From Solea solea (taxonomy: Eukaryota > Chordata > Actinopteri > Pleuronectiformes > Soleidae): DNA of 64,000 bases. The stretch is from the NCBI RefSeq assembly GCF_958295425.1, contig NC_081141.1, positions 11,953,500 to 12,017,499 on the forward strand, read 5' to 3'. Below the pieces are notes generated by a model. That model did no database searches. It saw nothing but the letters and a program-made list of their open reading frames with translations, and had not been told where the DNA came from. Below are positions 60,932-64,000 of this stretch, piece after piece (position 1 is the stretch's first letter; each line of letters opens with the position of its first letter). The position numbers and the translations under genes were made by a program.

Positions 60932-63739
60932 TTAACAGTTTTCTATTGATGTATAAAGCCGAAAAGGAGGGGGCAGAAAGTCATTTGAGCTCTCAGATGA
61001 CCCCTAATGGCACTGGTTCAGCATCGGTGTAGTATGACATAACAAACTTCCTGGATTTAAGAATCCCAGGTACTTTGGGGAATCAATTCTGCATGAAGTG
61101 AAAGACAGACCGTCAAATAAATATAAACAGAATTTGCAGATTATAAATTAAATGTTAAATTGTGAACGCATGAACTGCACCACTGATATGTGAGGAAAGT
61201 ATTTCAATTTAAAATGTTTCCTTAATCTCTATTGACTTCATGGTCATTTTATAACTTAACACAATGCATTTCTTCCACAAAGCTCTTTTAATACATAATA
61301 GGAGAACTTGCTCTGCTTTATATCTCTGTGAAGACAATGTGTTGACATGTGAATTATTAGGAATACGCTACGTGTAGTATTCAACATTCATAATCCTTGT
61401 AACAATTGACATAAAAGTAAAAATATTACTCAAGACAAACACTTGTTGATGAGACATTTCCATGTGAGACATCGAGGATATCTTTGATAACATCACTGAG
61501 ACACAAGACTCTTGAATATCTCCGAGCTCCATCTATTCATTGCTATGATGATGATGATTAATGGTGATAAAATGTAATCTGTCCCTCCATGATAGCTTTA
61601 GCTCGAAACGTGTGTTGTAGAAATATTATGTTTTATTCCTGAGAAGAAATTGTGATGCAGTTTGATTTGGAGTTTTTTAAGACCAGGGGCGGAGAGGACT
61701 GAATATGAGCAAATATAATAGACACAGCACCAACTGCTGTCGGCTATAGACACTGTTTTCAGAAGTGAAAACTCATTCTCCAGACCTGCTGTGATGTTCT
61801 GGTCATATTCTTTTATAATCTATAAATTATAACTGGATTATAAATGACCTAATACTTCAAACGCAGATTGTTGTGGCACTGGCATAAACACATTAACCTG
61901 AAGACAAACAATTTTACTTATGGTGGGCTTGTTGATTACATTATTAATTATCAGTGTATTCAATTTATCCTGCACATGAGGGCTGCAGGGCTGCTGAAGC
62001 CAATCTCAGCTGACACAGGGTGAGAGGCGGGTACACTGGACAGTCCATCACAGGGCCAACACACAGACATCAACAACCATGTACAATTTAGAATGGCCAA
62101 GTAATCTAATCTGCATGTTTTGGACTGTGGGAGGAGTTTTAAGGTGAGCATAAGTTCCCTATCAGTTAAAAAAGAAGTTACAATATTTTCACATCTTGCT
62201 GAAATGAAGTAAAACCAACAGTGGACTGGAAGATAATAAAAATAATTACAAAGAAATAAATACTCATGATGGTTCTACCTCAAAAATGTTCCTGAATTTA
62301 GTACCAGACATCTTGTTCCTTTGATTTACACATTAAAACTTTAGAACACAGAGCATTTAGGCTGTTTTTTTCCATTACTATGTTTAAACGTAAGTATAAG
62401 AGTGTGTAATATAGAGTGTTTTTATATCCTTTTTTTCAGACAATCTGATAAAAAAAAACATCACCAAGCAAAAAGTACTACTTTTAAAATTGGATTGAAT
62501 TAGTGACATTTGGAAATATGTCACAGTTCAAAGTCCACTTTATATCACTACTAAAAATCTTATATAAAATGTGTCATAACTTTGACCAAAAAAATGCATT
62601 TTGTAAGCCTGAATATGGGACCTATAAACACACAACCCCAGGATGTCCTAAGGAGTTTTGTATGATTCCCAAGGTTCTCTCTCTCTGTACCAGAGTCTCA
62701 ATTCAGGATCTGGATCCTGTGAAGGGTGCAGCTGAGGGACGAGATGACTTTGTACACCAAGAGGCTAAACGCTGCCCTCTAGAGTTCAAAGTCCTGAATC
62801 ACAGTTCTCCTGCCTCTTGAAAGTCTGACTGTTGATTTAAGCTCTAATAAGCGAAAATAATCCCAACAAATCTGGTATATTTACACATATCTGATGTAAA
62901 AGAAACATATTTAAAATATATTTTATGTTTAAACACAGTTGTAGAAGTAATGGTAGTAGACTTAAGGGATTTTTTGTGTTGTACCTAGTGTTGTAGTCAA
63001 GACCACCTAAACCCAGTCCAAGTCGAGACCAAGACCACAGTGTATCAAGACTGAGACAAGACCAAGACCGTTAGCGTTGCTTTGCAGAATTTACACATTG
63101 CGCTGTGTTTTCTTTTGGAGGTATTTATGCACAAAAGGTCTTTGTGGTTCAGGTAACCAAATTTTATTATGGATGAGTTGGCTGACATCTTCTCACGGCC
63201 TCTTCTCCTGTCACTCACATGCACTTTTGTGGGGGGGCGTGTGAAAGGTGGCGGGAGGGGTGACAGCCGTTAACGGTAACAAAAATTTCAAATGATAAAT
63301 GAGTCAAGTTATTGGTTTTACCCAAAGCAATACGATTTACGCAAAATCACAGGAATGATACTAACAAGTTAATCCAAAAATGCACAGGCAATTTATTGAT
63401 ATCCCCACAGTTGTGGTCTTGACCGGTCTTGAAATAAAATCCCGAGTCCGCTTTGTCTGAGACCGAGTAAAAATGCAGTCGATTCGAGACGAGACGTTAA
63501 GGTGATGGTTAAGGTTAGGGTAAGGGGCAAGAGAATGCATTATATCAATGAGAGTCCTCAGTGTGTGTGTGTGTGTGTGGACACTTACCAAGCTGGTGGG
63601 CCTTTCTGAGGCAGGACAGGGAGGCGTTGAGTCGAGCACACTCTTCTTCATTGGCACCAAATTTCTGCAGCAGCTCACACACCTGCTTCTCACTTATCTC
63701 AAGCAGGCCCTCCAGGGTCACTTCACCTGCACTCATCTC
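342..63739 (-). CDS. ksr2: ksr2, kinase suppressor of Ras 2 (partial, 15 exons across the window)
   Basis: KSR proteins are cytoplasmic, membrane-recruited scaffolds that hold RAF, MEK and ERK together and act allosterically through a pseudokinase domain. Exons in transcription order: 63739-63589, 50305-49804, 30828-30656, 16856-16787, 15473-15390, 14722-14637 (or 14658), 13464-13444 (tentative), 13210-13104, 12006-11838, 11004-10963, 9387-9318, 6379-6331, 5415-5054, 658-562, 475-342. All acceptors are AG; all donors are GT except one GC. Phases match at every junction and the joined frame has no stop, giving about 698-705 residues. KSR2 is chosen over KSR1 because of [25 protein letters not shown] and YKQQFIFPD. 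From remembered human KSR2 of about 950 residues, I estimate that roughly 110 N-terminal and 150 C-terminal residues are outside the window. The paralogue call is by remembered family sequence, not by a search. Confidence 0.96.
562..658 (-). CDS. ksr2: ksr2 exon: pseudokinase hinge to helix E
   Basis: 97 nt, phase 2 in and phase 2 out... the first base completes a Ser codon and 32 full codons follow. It encodes [15 protein letters not shown], then [24 protein letters not shown] is a KSR2 form (KSR1 has LHSFVRD as I remember it). It covers the segment after the hinge and the start of the C-lobe. The acceptor is TTTCTCAG and the donor TCAAG|GTAAGA; strictly the donor is in phase 0, because the exon ends on a complete Lys codon. 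Confidence 0.96.
1110..1255 (+). mobile_element. LINE-like 3' end (CR1/Rex-type)
   Basis: The segment ends GAGCTGCTGAACTGTGAATT followed by TTGTGAGATGAATAAAGTATCTATTGATCT. This is the common 3' tail of teleost CR1/Rex-type LINEs: a CTGTGGGATGAATAAAGT-like end followed by short tandem ATCT/ATTG units. No protein-coding part remains. Recognition is from memory of such tails, not from a search. Confidence 0.5.
3155..3230 (+). mobile_element. Short LINE C-terminal fragment
   Basis: Translation gives [20 protein letters not shown], resembling the LHWLPIxxRIxYK segment near the C-terminus of many teleost LINE ORF2 proteins. It is very short and directly abuts an unexplained segment. Confidence 0.5.
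3230..3960. other. Unexplained segment of different composition
   Basis: It contains more CpG than its surroundings, an 86-codon open frame with no recognised motif, the block GCAGCCATTTTGTTGCCGGA (a YY1-like CCATTTTG), and AATAAA near the end. It follows a LINE fragment directly. It could be a DNA transposon or LTR remnant. I could not find terminal repeats. Confidence 0.35.
4225..4640 (+). mobile_element. LINE ORF2 C-terminus and 3' UTR, decayed
   Basis: The open stretch at 4227-4445 starts [11 protein letters not shown]. It is followed in other frames by GSRAFS and by HFKTHLFQI, the standard end of L2/CR1-like teleost LINE ORF2 proteins ([13 protein letters not shown], SRAFSxxAPxLWNSLP, FKTHLKTHLF). 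Frameshifts break it into pieces. It ends with an AT-rich 3' region and AATAAAG. Confidence 0.75.
5054..5415 (-). CDS. ksr2: ksr2 exon: acidic linker and pseudokinase N-lobe
   Basis: 362 nt, phase 0 in and phase 2 out; 120 full codons. It starts with an acidic stretch ([16 protein letters not shown]), then [16 protein letters not shown], and enters the kinase fold at [20 protein letters not shown]. The glycine-rich loop GKGRFG is intact. The beta-3 motif reads AIR instead of the usual AxK, the KSR signature that removes or weakens catalysis. [20 protein letters not shown] near the end is the RAF/KSR-type hinge region. The acceptor is TTAATGCAG; the ATG inside that acceptor is not a start. The donor is CACTAG|GTAAGG. 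Confidence 0.97.
6331..6379 (-). CDS. ksr2: ksr2 49-nt exon: [12 protein letters not shown] segment
   Basis: 49 nt, phase 2 in and phase 0 out; 16 full codons encoding [16 protein letters not shown]. The [12 protein letters not shown] part matches human KSR2 exactly as I remember it and is a good KSR2-specific marker. The acceptor is TGCTTTCAG and the donor TCAGAT|GTAAGT. The open frame around it extends into intron on both sides. Confidence 0.93.
8110..8310 (+). mobile_element. LINE reverse-transcriptase fragment, decayed
   Basis: Translation gives [20 protein letters not shown] then [18 protein letters not shown], with stop codons, then TGFRP. This is the motif region of non-LTR reverse transcriptase (KGGDPSDLNNYRPIS...GFRPGHS). 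Several stops mark it as long dead. It sits alone in an intron. Confidence 0.8.
8980..9006. repeat. Perfect 9-bp inverted repeat with 9-nt loop
   Basis: Arms CCACTGGCT and AGCCAGTGG enclose TCCTCAAAG. It could form a short hairpin in the ksr2 pre-mRNA or be chance. Confidence 0.7.
9318..9387 (-). CDS. ksr2: ksr2 exon: APQVILHPV segment
   Basis: 70 nt, phase 1 in and phase 2 out; 22 full codons. It encodes [20 protein letters not shown] then EP and a split Gly, matching the APQVILHPV segment of human KSR2. It is a linker between CA4 and the pseudokinase domain with no fold of its own that I can see. The acceptor is ACTCTTTGCAG and the donor CCAGG|GTGAGT. Confidence 0.93.
9674..9701. repeat. 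(TG)n microsatellite
   Basis: About 14 uninterrupted TG units, within the ksr2 intron upstream of the APQVILHPV exon. Confidence 0.95.
10159..10511. mobile_element. MITE with about 38-bp terminal inverted repeats
   Basis: The left end reads GGCTCCATCCATACAACTCC and continues ATATTCGTTTTAA. The reverse complement of the right end reads GGCTACATCCATACGACTAC and continues ATTTTCTTTTAAA. The two ends match over about 38 bp with few differences, 353 bp apart, with no coding potential between. This is the structure of a non-autonomous DNA transposon. A target-site duplication is not clear. Confidence 0.75.
10963..11004 (-). CDS. ksr2: ksr2 42-nt exon encoding the FIFP motif
   Basis: A 42-nt exon, phase 1 in and phase 1 out. 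It lies between CTTTCTGCAG with a long pyrimidine tract and donor CTTCCCAG|GTAAGC. It encodes [13 protein letters not shown] between split Ala and Asp codons, matching the [11 protein letters not shown] segment of human KSR2 and the QQFIFPD segment of KSR1. FIFP fits FxFP, the ERK docking (DEF) motif. Because it is exactly 14 codons and phase-symmetric, it can be skipped without a frameshift. It is too short and too embedded in another open frame to be seen by ORF scanning. Confidence 0.92.
11838..12006 (-). CDS. ksr2: ksr2 exon: CA4 Ser/Thr/Pro-rich region
   Basis: 169 nt, phase 0 in and phase 1 out; 56 full codons. It encodes [20 protein letters not shown], then a long Ser/Thr/Pro run ([20 protein letters not shown]), and ends [11 protein letters not shown]. 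This is the CA4 region, a target of feedback phosphorylation by ERK in the family. Remembered human KSR2 ends this piece FNLP and KSR1 has an FxFP motif here; this fish reads FNLT, so the docking-type motif is absent from this exon. The acceptor is TTCTTAG and the donor TTGACAG|GTATTG. Confidence 0.95.
12007..13103 (-). other. ksr2: ksr2 GC-AG intron, about 1.1 kb
   Basis: The intron begins GCAAGT in transcript sense and ends TTCTTCTTAG. A LINE-like 3' tail lies at about 12640-12755. The rest is AT-rich with nothing recognised. Confidence 0.85.
12640..12755 (+). mobile_element. LINE-like 3' tail
   Basis: It reads ACTCTGGTCAACCGTGTTGC, then TTTAAAGGTTCTTTAGAAATAAATTGTATTG. This resembles the L2-type tail (ACTTTGGGTCAACTGTGTTG...TAAATAAA) of teleost LINEs. 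Confidence 0.5.
13104..13210 (-). CDS. ksr2: ksr2 exon: RTESVP 14-3-3-type site
   Basis: 107 nt, phase 1 in and phase 0 out; 35 full codons. It encodes [16 protein letters not shown], then [25 protein letters not shown] corresponds to the KSR1 Ser392 14-3-3 site (mouse numbering), whose dephosphorylation releases KSR to the membrane. The exon lacks the KPP found after NNPLR in human KSR2 as I remember it. The acceptor is CTGTAGTAG. The donor is AACAAG|GCAAGT: the invariant T is a C, making this a GC-AG intron. The next exon starts in phase 0, which requires this cut. Confidence 0.94.
13444..13464 (-). CDS. ksr2: ksr2 candidate 21-nt microexon
   Basis: A 21-nt segment lies between a strong acceptor (long pyrimidine run ending CTCCCCCCTCCAG) and a strong donor, CTCAAG|GTAAGG. 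It sits between the C1 exon and the RTESVP exon. Its length is seven codons, and in the required phase 1 it adds QQGTTQ plus split codons (Asp at the start, Ala at the end), so inclusion or skipping both keep frame. Remembered human KSR2 has no clear equivalent. It is supported only by its splice signals and phase, so it may be an alternative, possibly tissue-specific, exon or a chance match. Confidence 0.5.
14637..14722 (-). CDS. ksr2: ksr2 exon: C1 domain, second half (end uncertain)
   Basis: Entered in phase 2 after acceptor TTCAACCAG. It encodes [20 protein letters not shown] and R, giving the remaining zinc ligands (CHNKC, C), so the C1 domain is completed here. Two in-frame donors exist. 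The distal one, AAAG|GTATTT, ends the exon at 14637 and adds GGRESLK. The proximal one, GAGAG|GTGGAC, ends it at 14658. Both leave phase 1 and differ by exactly 21 nt. The distal site matches the U1 consensus better, and it keeps the Gly that follows Arg in remembered human KSR2 (HRGD), so I favour it. Confidence 0.88.
14723..16786 (-). other. ksr2: Two short ksr2 introns around the first C1 exon
   Basis: Introns 14723-15389 and 15474-16786 flank the exon at 15390-15473. Apart from a short purine-rich run just upstream of the C1 exon (about 15486-15515) and the (CA)n at about 16740-16760, I see no repeat or extra exon. The 16040-16350 part has normal complexity but no recognised content. Confidence 0.8.
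15390..15473 (-). CDS. ksr2: ksr2 exon: C1 (CA3) domain, first half
   Basis: 84 nt, phase 2 in and phase 2 out; residues 299-327. It encodes [20 protein letters not shown] then GLKCKNC. The Cys pairs in CIVC and CKNC, with the His supplied by the exon before, are zinc ligands of the atypical C1 domain. In KSR family members this domain supports membrane recruitment on Ras activation, probably through phospholipids rather than phorbol ester. The acceptor is TTTGCTTGCAG. The donor is CTGCAA|GTAGGT, a fair but not perfect consensus. The length is a multiple of three, so skipping would keep frame but destroy the domain. Confidence 0.95.
16787..16856 (-). CDS. ksr2: ksr2 exon: [21 protein letters not shown] linker into C1
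   Basis: 70 nt, phase 1 in and phase 2 out; residues 276-299. It encodes [20 protein letters not shown], then KH and the first two bases of an Arg codon. The final His is the first zinc ligand of the following C1 domain. LSVP fits the LxVP pattern used by calcineurin substrates, and KSR2 is a reported calcineurin target; this particular motif as the site is my inference. The acceptor is TTCCCCAG and the donor CACAG|GTAGGC. A GU-repeat lies just downstream of the donor in the transcript. Confidence 0.93.
17681..17801 (+). repeat. Direct repeat, left copy
   Basis: It begins GTGTCTGGCAATAACTCAGT and ends near GGTAAAAC. It matches 18979-19086 at about 90 percent by eye, with one indel around a T-rich run. 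The two copies bracket an hAT-like element. Confidence 0.9.
17844..18640 (+). mobile_element. hAT-like non-autonomous element
   Basis: The right end, read inward, is CAGTGGCGGGCCGTGCATTT, a terminus typical of teleost hAT transposons. The left end, CACCAGCCTGGTGGGACCAC, is a diverged version (compare CAGTGGCGGCTGGTGGG). Both ends contain AGGCCTTC a little further in. A short frame starting [15 protein letters not shown] at 18167 stops after 19 codons and looks like the broken start of an element-borne gene. Left boundary and target-site duplication are uncertain. Confidence 0.65.
18979..19086 (+). repeat. Direct repeat, right copy
   Basis: Second copy of the 17681-17801 sequence, again starting GTGTCTGGCAATAACTCAGT. 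Differences include AGCTGTG for AGATGTG and AAATAC for AAATGC. Confidence 0.9.
19755..19818. repeat. (CT)n microsatellite
   Basis: About 64 bp of nearly pure CT with CCC interruptions. Confidence 0.95.
21060..21262 (+). repeat. Dispersed teleost repeat (AAACCTGGTCCT / GGTTAAGGTTAG type)
   Basis: It contains GACCAAAACCTGGTCCTAAT, GAGGCAGAACCTCATTT, GGTTAGGTTAAGGTTAG and TGTCCAAATGAATGGAAGTC. These blocks occur together in a common teleost repeat that often ends in a GT tract; here a GT-rich run follows at about 21268. Family name not known to me. Confidence 0.55.
21556..21602. repeat. (GT)n microsatellite
   Basis: About 46 bp of GT with one GC interruption. Confidence 0.95.
23010..23115 (-). 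mobile_element. piggyBac-like family, partial minus-strand copy
   Basis: Its reverse complement has CCCCCAGGATGTCCATATAA then GGAGTTGGGTATTATTCC, matching the right half of the 40527-41014 copy. It ends ACCAAGGG|TTGA, matching the GGG|TTAG end there. The rest of the element is missing. Confidence 0.65.
23568..23650 (+). repeat. Dispersed teleost repeat (GTCCAGGGTGTACCCTGCC type)
   Basis: It reads CTGTCCAGGGTGTACCCTGC, then AGCTGAGATTGGCACAGCACCCCCC and GGATAAAGCGGTAGATGATG, the end of a repeat very common in teleost genomes. Related pieces lie at 58285-58540 and, on the minus strand, 61965-62145. Confidence 0.65.
24556..24608. repeat. (AAAAG)n tandem repeat
   Basis: About ten pentanucleotide units, nearly perfect. 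Confidence 0.95.
25544..25806 (+). mobile_element. RTE-type LINE C-terminal fragment with internal deletion
   Basis: Translation gives [20 protein letters not shown], then after a frameshift KMVVKPAMI, and finally [19 protein letters not shown]. These are the spaced motifs of the C-terminal part of RTE-type LINE ORF2 in fishes (VQAGWNGWRKVSGVICDR... and RCGDP.REKPKEE). The middle of the usual sequence is missing. The 109-residue open frame starting at 25644 is this fossil, not a gene. Confidence 0.7.
26135..26429 (+). mobile_element. LINE 3' end with (ATT)n tail
   Basis: It includes TGCTCCTCGGCTCTGGAACA (the APRLWN-type coding remnant) and ends GTCCTGAAAGGTGCCTATAA, ATAAAATACATT and about 13 ATT units. 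The same GTCCTGAAAGGTGCCTATAA end occurs at about 37708-37735, so both belong to one LINE family. Confidence 0.7.
30656..30828 (-). CDS. ksr2: ksr2 exon: basic linker, [16 protein letters not shown] segment
   Basis: 173 nt, phase 2 in and phase 1 out; residues 218-276. It opens with a lysine-rich run ([13 protein letters not shown]), continues with [19 protein letters not shown], and ends [20 protein letters not shown]. This is the linker before the C1 domain. Compared with human KSR2 as I remember it, the FFVGHAPFLPS part is shorter and reads FFFPSFIPS. The acceptor is TTTTCCACAG and the donor GCAA|GTAAGTG. It stands alone between a 19.0-kb and a 13.8-kb intron. Confidence 0.93.
36685..37001 (-). 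mobile_element. Tc1/mariner-like transposon, internally deleted
   Basis: The left edge, CACTGACTGGCCACTTCATT followed by AGGTACA, is the terminal inverted repeat of a widespread teleost Tc1-like element. Its reverse strand carries TTGGTGCCAGACTGGCTGGT, GAAAAAGAGAAAATATCCAG and GTCAGAGGAGAATGACC, all from the transposase 5' region of that element. Most of the transposase is deleted, and the far terminal repeat is absent: the copy stops abruptly against LINE sequence at about 37001. Confidence 0.75.
37005..37480 (-). mobile_element. LINE reverse-transcriptase C-terminal fragment
   Basis: Minus-strand translation gives [20 protein letters not shown], then [19 protein letters not shown] and [15 protein letters not shown]. 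This is the thumb-like region of CR1/Rex-type non-LTR reverse transcriptases (KELIVDFR...LxINGxxVExVxSFKFLGVHI...W...KKAQQRL). Stops follow beyond the QQR motif. Confidence 0.8.
37505..37745 (+). mobile_element. LINE C-terminus and 3' end, opposite orientation
   Basis: Plus-strand translation gives [20 protein letters not shown] then ILLLT, the typical LHWLPVxxRIxFKILLLT block. The DNA ends GTGTCCTGAAAGGTGCCTAT, AAATAAAAATG and an ATT-rich tail, like 26135-26429. It lies head-to-head with the minus-strand LINE fragment. Confidence 0.75.
40527..41014 (+). mobile_element. piggyBac-like non-autonomous element, fullest copy
   Basis: The left end is TTAA|CCCTTAGAACACAGAG and the right end AACACTATGGG|TTAG. 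CCC...GGG termini next to a TTAA target are the hallmark of piggyBac-type insertion. The 488-bp body has no coding potential. Related copies lie at 23010-23115 (minus), 56329-56585 and 62337-62670. Confidence 0.6.
41789..41830. repeat. (GT)n microsatellite
   Basis: About 16 GT units, then a CC interruption and a short GT run. Confidence 0.95.
43116..43622. mobile_element. Possible MITE (GTGTTCACACC end)
   Basis: The left end reads GGGTGTGTTCACACCTCATA and the right side contains GGTTTGATTCAACCACACTAAA. These resemble a common teleost MITE whose ends read GTGTTCACACCTG...TTTGGTCCGGTTCAAACC. The terminal match here is weak. Confidence 0.35.
43798..44345 (+). mobile_element. hAT-like element, one end
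   Basis: The left end reads CAATGCAGAGACGTGTGGTC then AGGGGAGCC, like the CAGAGACGTGCGGTCAGGGGAGGC terminus of teleost hAT-like elements. The following sequence (GTGAGGCAGACAATGCCTTG...) fits. The other end was not found, so the right boundary is a guess. Confidence 0.4.
46082..46138. repeat. (TA)n microsatellite with CATA interruptions
   Basis: About 57 bp of alternating TA, interrupted by C in the second half. Confidence 0.95.
46450..46985. mobile_element. MITE-like non-autonomous element
   Basis: The right part read inward has CACGTTTCCACTACATAGTC and CTTGGCACGGTTAGTTTGTT followed by CCATTGCTATAGTACTTCC. I recognise this block from a common teleost non-autonomous DNA transposon. The left side has ACCTGGTACCTGGTCATTTT and GAGCTGAGCCAATACTATGC, consistent with the other end. 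Boundaries are approximate. Confidence 0.45.
49804..50305 (-). CDS. ksr2: ksr2 exon: CA2 proline-rich region and first 14-3-3-type site
   Basis: 502 nt, phase 1 in and phase 2 out; residues 51-218, the largest exon here. It starts with [10 protein letters not shown] and runs through a Pro/Ser/Thr-rich stretch. That stretch has several SP/TP sites ([35 protein letters not shown]) typical of proline-directed phosphorylation. Near the end is [12 protein letters not shown]. In KSR1 the same motif holds Ser297 (mouse numbering), the MARK3/C-TAK1 site that binds 14-3-3, so the serine in RSKSHE is the likely counterpart. The acceptor is CATCAACAG and the donor CCAAA|GTAAGT. The open frame continues upstream into the intron, but the ATG there is intronic. 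Confidence 0.95.
53990..54460. mobile_element. hAT-like element, one end
   Basis: The right end read inward is GCAGTGGCGATTGATCTAAG then ACAGCAAGGGAAGCTCAGCTTC. CAGTGGCG is a standard hAT terminus, and GGAAGCTCAGCTTC recurs internally at about 54125 (AAGCTGAGCTTCC). The left boundary is not clear. Confidence 0.45.
54828..54905. mobile_element. Palindromic MITE-like fragment
   Basis: GTTTACATG and CATGTAAAC form an inverted pair around GACACAAGTAATCGGAATAA. The block resembles a common teleost MITE built on GTTTACATGxACAC...TAATCGG. Confidence 0.5.
56329..56585 (+). mobile_element. piggyBac-like family, internally shortened copy
   Basis: Left end CTAA|CCCGTCGAACACAGAA and right end AGCTAAGGG|TTAA. 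The body shares TCAAAGTTCACTTGGCTC and TATGAACAAAAAGAAAAGAA with 40527-41014 but is about 230 bp shorter. Confidence 0.6.
57810..57834. repeat. (CA)n microsatellite
   Basis: About 12 CA units. Confidence 0.95.
57978..58009. repeat. 8-bp minisatellite, unit GCGGTGCA
   Basis: Three and a half units of GCGGTGCA, GC-rich against an AT-rich background. Confidence 0.85.
58285..58540 (+). repeat. Dispersed teleost repeat, longer copy
   Basis: It contains TTTCTCCAGGTGCTCCAGCT, TCTCACAGTCCAAAAACATG and CTCTGTATGTTGGTCCTGTGA, the front part of the same repeat seen at 23568-23650. Confidence 0.6.
60771..60804. repeat. (AGGAG)n tandem repeat
   Basis: Nearly seven perfect pentanucleotide units. Confidence 0.95.
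60890..60932. repeat. T-run followed by (ATT)n
   Basis: A run of T then about ten ATT units. It may be the tail of a LINE insertion, but no LINE sequence is clear beside it. Confidence 0.85.
61965..62145 (-). repeat. Dispersed teleost repeat, minus-strand copy
   Basis: Its reverse complement contains TCCCACAGTCCAAAACATGC, TGTTGGCCCTGTGATGGACT and GTCAGCTGAGATTGGCTTC, the same repeat as at 58285-58540 and 23568-23650. Confidence 0.65.
62337..62670 (+). mobile_element. piggyBac-like family, right-truncated copy
   Basis: Left end TTAA|AACTTTAGAACACAGAGC. It shares TTTGGAAATATGTCACAGTT and CACAACCCCAGGATGTCC with the other copies. It contains CAAAAAGTAC, which is also in the 56329 copy. The expected GGG end is missing. 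Confidence 0.6.
62985..63505. repeat. Dispersed repeat rich in GAGACCAAGAC
   Basis: The left end has GTGTTGTAGTCAAGACCACC, then repeated AGACCAAGACC units. The right end, inverted, has TCTCGTCTCGAATCGACTGC then GGTCTCAGAC and CAAGACCGGTCAAGACCAC. Both ends are built on the same motif in opposite orientation. I recognise this from teleost genomes but cannot name it. It lies within 100 bp of a ksr2 exon. Confidence 0.55.
63562..63579. repeat. (GT)n next to the donor of the CA1 exon
   Basis: Nine GT units on the plus strand, so (CA)n in the ksr2 transcript, starting about 10 bases after the exon's donor. Confidence 0.95.
63589..63739 (-). CDS. ksr2: ksr2 exon: end of CC-SAM (CA1) region
   Basis: 151 nt, entered in phase 0 and left in phase 1; residues 1-50 of the window's partial protein plus the first base of a Gly codon. 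It contains [20 protein letters not shown] followed by [18 protein letters not shown], the SAM-like end of the KSR CA1 region. In the family this region binds BRAF and helps membrane targeting. The acceptor is TTTTGCAG and the donor CTTG|GTAAGT. A (UG)n tract sits directly before the acceptor and a (CA)n tract a few bases after the donor, in transcript orientation. The coding exons upstream are outside the window. Confidence 0.93.
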
Positions 63740-63745
63740 CTGCAA

Positions 63746-63762
63746 AACACACACACACACAC
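63746..63762. repeat. (CA)n inside the polypyrimidine region of the CA1 exon
   Basis: About eight CA units on the plus strand, so (UG)n in the ksr2 transcript, ending just before UUUUGCAG. Confidence 0.95.
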
Positions 63763-64000
63763 ATAAACATAAACAAACAGAAATAAGAAACATTTCAGGA
63801 ATGAATTAATGTATGGACTAAAGCTGCATGCATTGAATGAATAATCACCAACTAGTTTTTATAATGAATTGCTTTGAAAATGTGTATATTTTCTGTTTTC
63901 ATTTGCTCATCTGTGCCAATGAAACCAGAAAGAAATATTTTTATAATAGTGTGTAGAGCAACCATGGTATTTGAGGATGCTAGGACACCATTTTATGGAC

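Larger units (their letters stand above)
50306..63588 (-). other. ksr2: ksr2 intron, about 13.3 kb
   Basis: It holds an hAT-like end at 53990-54460, a palindromic MITE-like piece at 54828-54905, piggyBac-like copies at 56329-56585 and 62337-62670, generic teleost repeats at 58285-58540 and 61965-62145, and a GAGACCAAG-type repeat at 62985-63505. Microsatellites are frequent. I see no further coding sequence; much of 51000-53900 is AT-rich with nothing recognised. Confidence 0.85.

Noticed and set aside
1..64000. CRISPR array, operon, phage or defence system
   Set aside because: The whole window is a spliced vertebrate gene with intronic transposon fossils. No regularly spaced repeats with unique spacers and no clustered prokaryotic genes occur.

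Overview
The window is vertebrate nuclear DNA, almost certainly from a teleost fish. It is intron-rich and AT-rich, with many (CA)n and (GT)n microsatellites. It also holds decayed LINE, hAT, Tc1 and MITE remnants of types familiar from teleost genomes. I see no bacterial operons, CRISPR arrays, rRNA or tRNA genes, and no second protein-coding gene.

One gene fills the window: the middle of ksr2 (kinase suppressor of Ras 2), transcribed from the minus strand. I resolved 15 exons between 63739 and 342, counting one tentative 21-nt microexon. Every junction keeps frame, and the pieces join into about 698-705 residues. The first N-terminal exons lie beyond 64000. The exons for the rest of the pseudokinase domain lie before position 1. 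In order along the protein the exons encode: the end of the CC-SAM (CA1) region (63.6-63.7 kb); the proline/serine-rich CA2 region with an RSKSHE 14-3-3-type site (49.8-50.3 kb); a basic, serine-rich linker (30.7-30.8 kb); the cysteine-rich C1 domain, CA3 (16.8 to 14.6 kb); an RTESVP 14-3-3-type site and Ser/Thr/Pro-rich CA4 (13.5 to 9.3 kb); an acidic linker (6.3 kb); and the pseudokinase N-lobe and catalytic/DFG segment (5.4 to 0.3 kb). The KSR hallmark AIR in place of the usual lysine is present. Segments such as [14 protein letters not shown] and SGVLQAGR fit KSR2 better than KSR1 or RAF.

The large introns (13.3, 19.0 and 13.8 kb, plus 4.4 and 2.9 kb) hold fossil mobile DNA. This includes several LINE 3' ends and reverse-transcriptase fragments, a truncated Tc1-like element, hAT-like elements, a MITE with long inverted ends, and a four-copy family that looks like a non-autonomous piggyBac-type element. 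There are also generic teleost repeats and many simple repeats.

No new multi-gene system is present. The observations most worth checking concern RNA processing of ksr2. They are a 42-nt in-frame cassette exon carrying a FIFP ERK-docking-type motif, a candidate 21-nt microexon, a GC-AG intron, two competing in-frame donors at the end of the C1 domain, and an exon flanked by complementary UG and CA repeats.
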